Positions 56,001-64,000 of a stretch of 64,000 nt of DNA are shown piece by piece. Source of the DNA: Oxyruncus cristatus (lineage: Eukaryota; Chordata; Aves; Passeriformes; Cotingidae); assembly GCA_013399855.1 (NCBI GenBank), contig VXAY01001951.1:174593-238592 (forward strand), in the 5' to 3' direction. A program made the translations under genes and the position numbers. The notes beneath the pieces were generated by a model. The model saw only the letters and a list, made by a program, of their open reading frames with translations, ran no database searches and was not told the DNA's origin. The number at the start of each line of letters is the position of its first letter. Within the stretch, counting starts at the first letter, position 1.

Positions 56001-59000
56001 TCCAGATCCCCACTGATGTCCAGCCCTGCTGGGATCTGCAGGCTGGAGATGCTTTTTCCTGCCCTGTTCCCGTTCAGCTCCGACTGTGGGGTGACACCAT
56101 GGGCAGCCTTAGCAGCAGAGCACAAGGTTCCCTTCAGCTGCCTCATGTGCTGCAGCAGCAGCAGCATGTGGGCTCCAACTGCAGATTTTTCGTGCTCCTT
56201 CATCTTCTCTTGGCTTCCCTGGAAGAAGGTGGCACTGTCAATACATTCCCTATAACCACCACAATGGGCTGGGGGCCAAATCCTGCAATCCTGTGGCTTC
56301 TTGGGAGAGACAGATGGAAAACCTGCAAGATGCAGGTGCAGCTACATCAGCTGGGAGATACAGGAAGCCCTCTGAGTTTAGGCTACACGTGTAGAACCAT
56401 AGAACTGCTAAGGCTGGAGAGACCTTTAAGATCATCAAGTCCAACCATGTACATGTGCTACACAAAAAATAAAATAGTTGGTGGCAATTTTGGTGTTAAA
56501 CAGGATGCCAGGCAGAGTCCCAGCAAGATTCCCAGATAAGCCAATATTTAACACACGAAACTCTGCACAAAAGATGAGAGAAGGCAACTAAAATGCAAAG
56601 AAGCGTTGTTTCTGTTTTCAGAGACATCACCCCGAAGGGGAGACCCAAACCAGAGTGGAACATTTGGGACCTTCCTGAAGGGACCCGTTTCACTCACCCT
56701 AAATGAACAGCCCACTTCAGAAAAGCGACACCCATCCTTGCTGGCTGAGGGTGTGGAGAGGCTCTGTTGGGGAAAAAAAAAAAAACAGAGGGAAAATAAT
56801 CAAATACCAATTGAAGATGATTCTTTTATTTCCCTACAAACACCTAGGCCACAATCCCAGCAGCTATAAATCAGCTTCACTCAAGTCAAGGCATTACCAC
56901 GGCGTCCAACCAGCTTTGAAAATTGATGGTAAATCAATTAAGAGGTGGTTGATTGCAAGTTTCTTGTGCAGTGTATCCATCCAACAGACCCCATAAGGAC
57001 ACAACATAATGTAACAAACCACCACTTCTCATAAATAAGGGGCTTTAAATACCCTGCTCTACAGCACACTCCTCTTTTGCTCATGTGGGTCTCCCCTGAG
57101 TACATGAAAGGAAACAAGTATTTCCCCATTTTATATGATGACTTGAGAGATAATTTACTAAAGTTAATTGTGGGAGAAGGGAAGAGAAGGCAGCAGAGCT
57201 TTGCTGGGGATGTAAAGAGCACCCAGATACAACTGCTGTATCTGAAGATGTTCTCAGATGCTCTTTAATCAACATGAACAAGGGATAATTTTACTAATTG
57301 AAATAAAACTGCATTGCAGTCACTCATCTTTCACCCACCTTTTCCTTGGATGCCGTTTCTGTTTGCACGTGATTTTGTTCCTTACATAAATTGTCTGCAC
57401 ATGAGTGTTCCTGTCATTAAAACCAGAAGAAAAGAATTCAGTACGTGATTAAATTATTGAACTGCAAGGTCCCCCAGGGATATTGGGCACAAGACTGGCA
57501 ATGCACAAGTCATGCCAGGTTCAAACCATAGCTGTGTGTACACACACATGTATGTAACACGCACACGTATGTGCAATGACAAGCAGGTTGTGTTACAGAA
57601 TCGGAAACAGCACTGACAAGCAGAAGGGGAAATTCAAATATTTACATACATATATAAATATAAACAAGAACAGGAAAACTCAAATATAAAGTCAAATTCT
57701 AATATAAACTCTTCTTGCTTTGACCTCATGTAGTTTGCTCAATGTGCAGACCCTTCGTGCATCCTGCTTACGCACATTTTGAAGGCTGGAATCCAAATCT
57801 TCCAGCATGATGGGCTGATGCAAAATGCATCACCACTAACACGAGGCTTCCTGGCTCCAAGAAGGGTAAGGTAATTCCCCTGCCATTGGTTCATAGCTGG
57901 AACATCTGTATTTAACACAGCACCTGTCAGCTTTCCATTCACATTGCTCAGGGGGCACTGGCTGTAATCTTTCTGAACTCCTCTTCATACCAGTCCCAAA
58001 GTTTGTCTTTTGATACTCAGAAATGCAGCCACAGGATTTTTCTCACTCAGTTTTTAACACTCTGCCTCTTGCTGTTGCACAAAATATGCCTTTATTTCCT
58101 TCCTTTCTGCTCTTTTACTCCTTCAGATCACTGATCTGAGGGAGATCGCTTCAGATCTTGAGGGGGAGGGAAGGGCTGGAGAGGAATTTCTTTAAAATGG
58201 AGAAATGCAAAAAAAAAATTCTTAAAAAAAGACCCACAGCTGAGTGTCTGAGATGGAGAGAGGGAGAGCAGTGCCCCAAACCTCCTATTTGCTCCCAGAG
58301 GGCTGTGAACACATGGAATACACACAAGTAATCAAAATTCTTAGGCCACCTCACTGCGAAGTTAATAAAGCAGAGCGTGTAACGAGCAACACTCCAATTT
58401 TACGAACACTAAAGGAGGCAGAGAAAAAGCAACATCTCCAGGCCAACCCCCCGCTCGGTTGCCAAGGTTTCCTGACCAAAAAATTAATTAGGTGGCAGCG
58501 AACCGGAATGAGTGGGAGGAAGGTGGAGGGGCTGAGACGGAGCTGCGGTATCAGAGCTCTGAGAGCAGAGGGGTGCTCAGGGAGCACACACGGCTCAGGT
58601 TTCCCCCTCCAGCCTGAGTCTGCGCTCACAGAGAGCTGAGAGGGATTTAGTGTTGCCACCTTCTGGTATTTAAGCTGGAAAACACAGTGGATTGAGCTCT
58701 GGGAAGACCTGCCTGGGTCCAGGTGTTCTTCTTGCTCTGTGGGACTTGGTAAGGTATGAGGAGCACGTGCAAGAGCTTCCCAAGGAGCAGGTTTTAGCAG
58801 AGCACCTTATTCTCACCCCAGAAGACTGTTCCCCCCTTGTTGAATAAATCTCACAGCTCAATATGTGGAAAGGCATCAGTTTGTGCCAGCTGGGACACGC
58901 AGAGCTGCCCACTGCTATTTATATCCTCCACATATTCACAGCCCTCCTGCCAGGTGGGTCTTGGATCACTCTGCCCCCATCCCAGGACAAAAGTCCAAGG

Positions 59001-62000
59001 CTGGTAATTAGTCTCTTTAAATCATTTGGAGGGAACAATATTCATTATTTTGAGCAAATAAGATAAAAACTATGAGGTAAAAAAGCTTAAATAGTCACTG
59101 GGAAATTCATGGCAGATTCAGAGTATGATCTTCCTGGTCTATTATTGACACTGATGCTGATAATTTGGAGATTATACCTGATTGTACCCAAAATAAATGT
59201 CTGACAGTTCTGCCTTACAAATGTGTGGGTGGGTTTAGTTTGAATAAAATTCCAGCCACTTCCAAGATCTCTTCCCCGCCACTGTCTGTGCTCTTCTGCT
59301 TCTCCCCTACCTCGTACTGGGACATGTTTTGAGACTATTAAAATGAGGGAACATGGGCTGCCCCAGCCCTGGGGGGGAGCACACAGGTACTTCCCTCTTC
59401 AGGGAAGCAGATTATCACATCCAGTTTTTTTCCCTCTCCAACATCCAGCTCATTTTTGCTGGAAAAATCGGCAAACTCTGGAAAACTAAATATCCCCCGA
59501 GTGCAGTGAGATCAGGATGGGAAAATGGCACGAGAGATCTTTTAGGATAGCAGTTTAAAGCCCTAATTTGAGAGAGAAATGTTCTTACTTGGTATTCAGA
59601 GCTGGACAAGCTGCGCTGGCACTGCTGACACACCGTCACATTATTGACACAGCCATTTTCCAAGTGATCCGCCAGTTTTTTCCTCATCACCACATGCCCA
59701 CAGCCAGTGTGACAAGGGATTAAAGCATATTCACATAAGCTCTGATGCTCCTGGAAGTCAAAAGTTATAAAGCAACTACTGGTTAATAAACTGCTGATTT
59801 ATCTTTCTCTATAAATAGTCCCCGTTCTGGCAGCCCAGAGCCCTGATCTGCATTTCTTCTAAGCTTGGGCGAAGTCCCACTGCACAGAGTTATGAGATTA
59901 CTGGTGAAAAATTCACCGACTTTCCTGGGGCTTTTTTGTTGTGTTAATTCTCAATTTAAAAAACGCCAAGGCCCAAACCAAACAACTTTTGGTAAATTCA
60001 AACATGAGTTCTGCCTTGAACTGTCTCTCTGAGTGCTTTTCTTTTAGCAATACCACAATTCTGGTCCCAGCTTTCCCCCTTGTACTCACTATCCTAATTT
60101 GCATGGCAGATTCCCAAATCTTGCCCATTTAAATGTTTTACCTGGGGCAGATCAGTCTGAAAAGAATGATGAAGATATGTTTTTAGATATTTTGCTGGTA
60201 TAAATCCCAGAGCTGTCACTGATCCTAATGATGTTGCATTAGTCTGTATTTGCTGAGAACTTGCTTTCACTGTCTCTCTGCCCCCCTTTAAGTAAGGCTT
60301 TACGTTAATCTAAATAAATTGACTTTAAACATACTTCAAAATCTTTCATGATACCAGACCAGCTGCATCCAAGGGTCACACAGTGGACCTTGAGTTCAGA
60401 AATCTCTTTATTAATGGCAGCATCACCAAAAGCCTGGAAAATAAGCAGAGTAAGGAAAAAAAAACCAAACCACTGGTCAGAAAGTAAAGGATAATCAAAA
60501 GAATGGATTATTTTTCTAAATTTACTGTCCTGCCATAAAACTCTGTAACCCAGTAAGTTAATCTTCGTCTAGTAGAAACATAAATAATTATTAAGTAATT
60601 TCTTATTGTTAAAAAATAAGCTATTTGATGTGTTACAAATTTACAGAAAATATGCCCAGCCCAGCTCTTATTTTACATTACTTCTCCCAGAAGCCTGAAA
60701 TACGTCCCATGCAACGAATGTGCTGACAGGATCCTGACTACGGGGTCTCCTAATGAATGCGTTTAATTATCGAGGTCATTAACACCTCTTAACGTGCTGC
60801 AGAGAGGACTCGAGAGTGCTCTGCAGTGAGAGCATCGCTCAGATGGGGCTGTTTCCATTTAGTGGGCACTAAAGAAAAGAAATGTGAACCACGTGGGAAC
60901 GGTTTGGGGTTTTTCTTTGCACTGCATAGATTTTTGCATGTTGTTAACCGTGAAAAACCGTGCGATTGTTAAGTAAATTAGGAAACACTGCCCACTTCGA
61001 ATATTACATCCTGCGCAATTAAAAGAGGTGCCCTGACACAAGAACAAGTTTTTGGATACTCTGGAGGCAATTCCAGCCCAGAGGAGGGCGAATATCCCGT
61101 GGAACAACACGGGGCTGGAACTGGGAGGAGGAAGGTTTGCAAACACAAGGAGGAAGTGTTTACAAATCATGCCCATATGTCAATAAAGTTCGAGGAATTT
61201 TTCTGAGGTGTCACCAAGTTCAGCATTAACAGCAGATTCGTTATTTTGCTGCAGCCACTTCCTAACCTTTGTCTTTTGTTTACTGCCTATTTGGTTTCAT
61301 TTTCCCTAAAAATGTAGACAAAATGTGTGTCTGTTGATATTCCTGCATGTAACGGGAAAGGAGGGGAAAAGACAAGCTGGGGCTGGGCCCTGTGGTCCAG
61401 TCTGTGTTTGGGATATAGAAAAGCACAGCAATTTGCCTGAAGAATAACCCAACAACGAGACCTCTGCCATTAAATTACAGATGAAACGTTTGCCAGGGCA
61501 TGGGTTTTATCCGTCATTACATTCAGCTCCATGTTTGAAGGGTACAGGAAACCATGAGGTTGGAAAATCCATGATGATACTTCCTAAGAGTAAAAAGTAA
61601 CAGCTCAGACATCTTCTTGCGAGTAGGAAAGCACCAGTTACTCTGAGGCAGTAAAAAGTTAATTCTATGGAAGAGTGTGGGAGTTTACAGTGCAGAACAT
61701 GGACTGGGAAAGTCCTGAGGCTGCCACTACTTTTTTGAATCACAAAGGGTGGGAAATCCAAATGACTAAAGCCTAAGTTAAAACGTGTAACTATCAGCTG
61801 CCCTCACATTTTACATTATTCCCTCCTGAACTGTAGTCCAGTGAGGACTCCAGGGCAGCCCAGGTAATGATAATGATAAATTAATGACAACTCACCCTTT
61901 CTTCTGCCAGTAGGCTTTCCTCACTTAAAGTGTTGGGATCTTCCTCCTTACATTTCTGGCATATTGCATTTTTATTGTTTCTGGTAAAAAGGAACGAGAA

Positions 62001-63081
62001 TGAAATACAATCCATCAGCGTATTGTAGTTTGGGAGGTCTCTGTATAAGCACTGACACAAATAAACCCATGGAAATGGTGATTTCCTCTCAGAATCCATA
62101 GTCCTTGTACAGGAAAAGGCCAATTCTTGAACACACTGACATAAAATACCTGCTTTCTGTTCTTCTAGACCAGGACTAGGCCCATAAATTTATCTCTGTT
62201 TCAGTAAAATAAGAGCACCCTGGATCATAACCAAGAATAAAGATGGAAAACTATTTATCTTATGAATTATGCAAGAACCCCATGTAGGGGAGGTAACATG
62301 AAAATTAAAGTCTTTTAAAACACAGAAAATTCCCATTTTGCCAAGACAAATACAAAGACATGCCAGACATTATGTCTGTTAAAGTCCTGAACATCTCTTG
62401 TCAAAGGACTGCAAAGTCCCATGGAAGGATTAAGTCGAGGTTAAATCAGTTAATCAAGGTTAAATCTTGGGCTAGCCAAGGTTAAATCAGAATTATTATG
62501 TCACAGATAGAAAAACTGGCATCTGCCAGGCCCGGCAGCCACCCTGCACATTCCATGAGGGGAACAAGAAGGAGGCAGGGGGTATCTTGCATCCAGCAAG
62601 GAAAGTCCTCCCAGCGCGTAAAATGACTGTGGGCCAGGGAGCCCCAGCCTCGTCCCTGAGCTCAGTGACAGCTCTGGGGAGCTCCTGGAGCCCCAGCCTC
62701 GTCCCTGAGCTCAGTGACAGCTCTGGGGAGCTCCTGGAGCCCCAGCCTCGTCCCTGAGCTCAGTGACAGCTCTGGGGAGCTCCTGGAGCCCCAGCCTCGT
62801 CCCTGAGCTCAGTGCCACGATCCAGCTGCTGGGAGCTGTGGGATCCATGGAATGCCCTGCCCAGGGACGTACCGGACGATCCAGGTGAGGCAGGCAGAGC
62901 AGTACCTGTGCCCACACAGCGTCTGCAGGGCCTTCTTCAGGATGTTGTTGCAGTTGGTGCATAGGTACTTCTGCCCAGGCACATCCTCGCAGATGGTGGT
63001 GGGATATCCCACAGGAAACTCGTTTTCACCAGGAGAAGAGCCCAGTACGTCCTGCAGGCCCCTGCTCGTGTTCTCAGCCAT
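53079..63081 (-). CDS. TRAF1: TNF receptor-associated factor 1, RING-bearing form
   Basis: Ten coding exons (minus strand, 5' to 3'): 63081-62873, 61980-61896, 60433-60335, 59750-59589, 57410-57339, 56763-56698, 56218-55781, 55306-55129, 54579-54431, 53294-53079. All borders are GT-AG and phases close to 557 aa (human TRAF1 416). Orthology is set by [15 protein letters not shown] at the N-terminus, [32 protein letters not shown] and the C-terminal [20 protein letters not shown]. Parts: RING (C41, C44, C56, H58, C61, C64, C77, C80), TRAF-type zinc fingers (C116/C121/H133/C137; C144/C148/H160/C165; C172/C175 onward; C221/C228/H240), coiled coil (about 330-400) and a TRAF-C/MATH domain (about 407-557). 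TRAF1 is a cytosolic adaptor that pairs with TRAF2 and cIAPs at TNF-receptor-family tails and tunes NF-kB and JNK signalling. The ATG follows an acceptor directly (CACCCCAG then ATG), so a 5' untranslated exon lies further right. Another small zinc-finger exon between 57410 and 59589 cannot be excluded. Confidence 0.95.
56390..56455 (-). mobile_element. Short CR1-type 3' end in a TRAF1 intron
   Basis: AGAACCATAGAACTGCTAAG, GCTGGAGAGACCTTTAAGAT and CATCAAGTCCAACCATGTA match the outer end of a CR1 subfamily in antisense orientation. Only about 65 bases are recognisable. It lies between the exons at 55781-56218 and 56698-56763. Confidence 0.65.
62638..62815 (+). repeat. 49-base minisatellite, about 3.6 units
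   Basis: A unit starting GCCCCAGCCTCGTCCCTGAG recurs at 62641, 62690, 62739 and 62788 with an exact 49-base period and almost no divergence between units. It is intronic, ending about 60 bases from the donor of the TRAF1 RING exon (62873). Confidence 0.95.
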
Positions 63082-64000
63082 CTGGGGTGGGTGAATATTG
63101 TCAGAGGTAAGTTAAAAAAGCAGGTGCTCAAACTAGACACATTCTCACTTTGATGTGAGAGGATGTATCAGGCATCAAAGTCCACGAGCAGCTCCAGCCC
63201 AGAGCAGTGACAGTGATGTGTTTGACTGGCTCTGACTAAATGTCACAGTGGGGTTTGACCAGGTACCAGCAGGAAATTACTGCACAGATCTAAAATTTCC
63301 CTCAAGCACGACGTGAAAATGGACAATGTATTAAAATGAGGGGTTGGGGTTTTCTTTCCAGAGTTTTTTTAGCTTGTAGGAAGATGAGCTACAATCCCAC
63401 CGGTCCCCATCACACAGAGCTGTTTCTTGTAGGGTAAATCCCCAATCACATTCACTTCCCAGCAGCCAAAATTTGTGATTTCCCTTCATAGATACAGAAA
63501 CTGAGCAACTGGAGTGTTGACAGTGATTCTCCTGAAGTCGGAAAACTACTGCTGAAATGACAATGGAAACCTCAAGTCCAGAAATCCTTAACACTTGAGC
63601 TCTCCCCAGGTACACCTGGAGCCTCATGAGCCAAGGTGTCCTGTACCTCCAGTTTGGTTTGGGTAACAAGAGCTGTGCAGTGGGATATTTTCGGAAATGC
63701 AGCCAAAACGGAGTCTGGTGTCTCTCGGAAGGTTCAAGGCAGGTTTTCACTCAGGAACACGGTACAGTTTGATCTTAATAATGCCTTGACAAAGCTATTA
63801 TTTCCCTGTGACAATACTGACACTCCACAGCCTATCTCAGCATTACCAGAAGCCACACTGACTAATAAACCTGAAAAAAAAAACCGAATCGAGGCTGCCT
63901 GGGGCAGGCCAGGCCTGTGGCCTGAGCACTTTGGGAACAAACAGCATTTTCCACGGCCTGCCTTAGCCCATCCCCATGGCCTCTGCAGGCATTTGGCGGG
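63082..64000. other. TRAF1 5' intron or upstream sequence
   Basis: No second coding exon is supported here. A pyrimidine/branch-like stretch with acceptor lies directly against the ATG. The 5' untranslated exon and the promoter were not recognised and may lie beyond the window. No clear kappa-B site was found by eye. Confidence 0.5.

Noticed and set aside
1..64000. CRISPR arrays, operons, bacterial insertion sequences, tRNA or rRNA genes
   Set aside because: The window is vertebrate nuclear DNA. No spacer-repeat array was seen, and no tRNA cloverleaf or rRNA was recognised by eye.

Overview
The window is vertebrate nuclear DNA from a bird. The genes are split by GT-AG introns, many of them short. 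Several 3'-end fragments of CR1 LINEs, the dominant avian retroposon, are present, and one still carries the terminal ATTCTGTG-type repeat. Two N-gaps (11322-11905 and 47642-48383) sit inside GC-rich promoter-like DNA, as is common in avian assemblies. I read this as a passerine or related bird; the species cannot be fixed from the sequence. The gene order B3GALT9 - PSMD5 - CUTA-like - PHF19 - TRAF1 is the one found on human 9q33.2.

Layout. 1-11.1 kb: no complete gene. It holds a compound CA/TACATAAA repeat, CR1 pieces and a 0.2-kb duplicated segment, and may be the first intron of a minus-strand gene whose probable first coding exon lies at 11116-11246 beside an N-gap. 12-18.4 kb: mostly non-coding, with one orphan coiled-coil-like minus-strand exon at 13845-13915. 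18.4-20.1 kb (+): B3GALT9, a Golgi-type glycosyltransferase, with a first coding exon of only two codons. 23.1-28.2 kb (-): PSMD5, the 26S proteasome base assembly chaperone, 10 exons, 504 codons, with a compact TCGCGA-rich promoter. 28.4-30 kb: a run of GC/CACCC boxes, a probable solo LTR and local tandem duplications. 30.05-38.1 kb (+): an intact CUTA-like gene (a pseudogene in human), 6 exons, 162 aa. 42.1-46.8 kb (-): PHF19 (PCL3), the PRC2-recruiting Tudor/PHD protein, 14 coding exons, 586 aa. 53.1-63.1 kb (-): TRAF1, 10 coding exons, 557 aa, which here keeps a full N-terminal RING and a TRAF-type zinc-finger series that mammalian TRAF1 lacks.

The exon models were built by hand. I read splice sites and codon phase directly and compared translations with what I know of each family. 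The total lengths close in frame for all five genes (368, 504, 162, 586 and 557 aa). The genes are not an operon and do not form one pathway. They are a conserved syntenic block covering protein glycosylation, proteasome assembly, a CutA-fold protein, Polycomb targeting and TNF-receptor signalling. The most notable observations are the RING-bearing TRAF1, the intact CUTA-like gene, the three evenly spaced TCGCGA palindromes in the PSMD5 promoter, and microsatellite or minisatellite sequence placed at exon borders.
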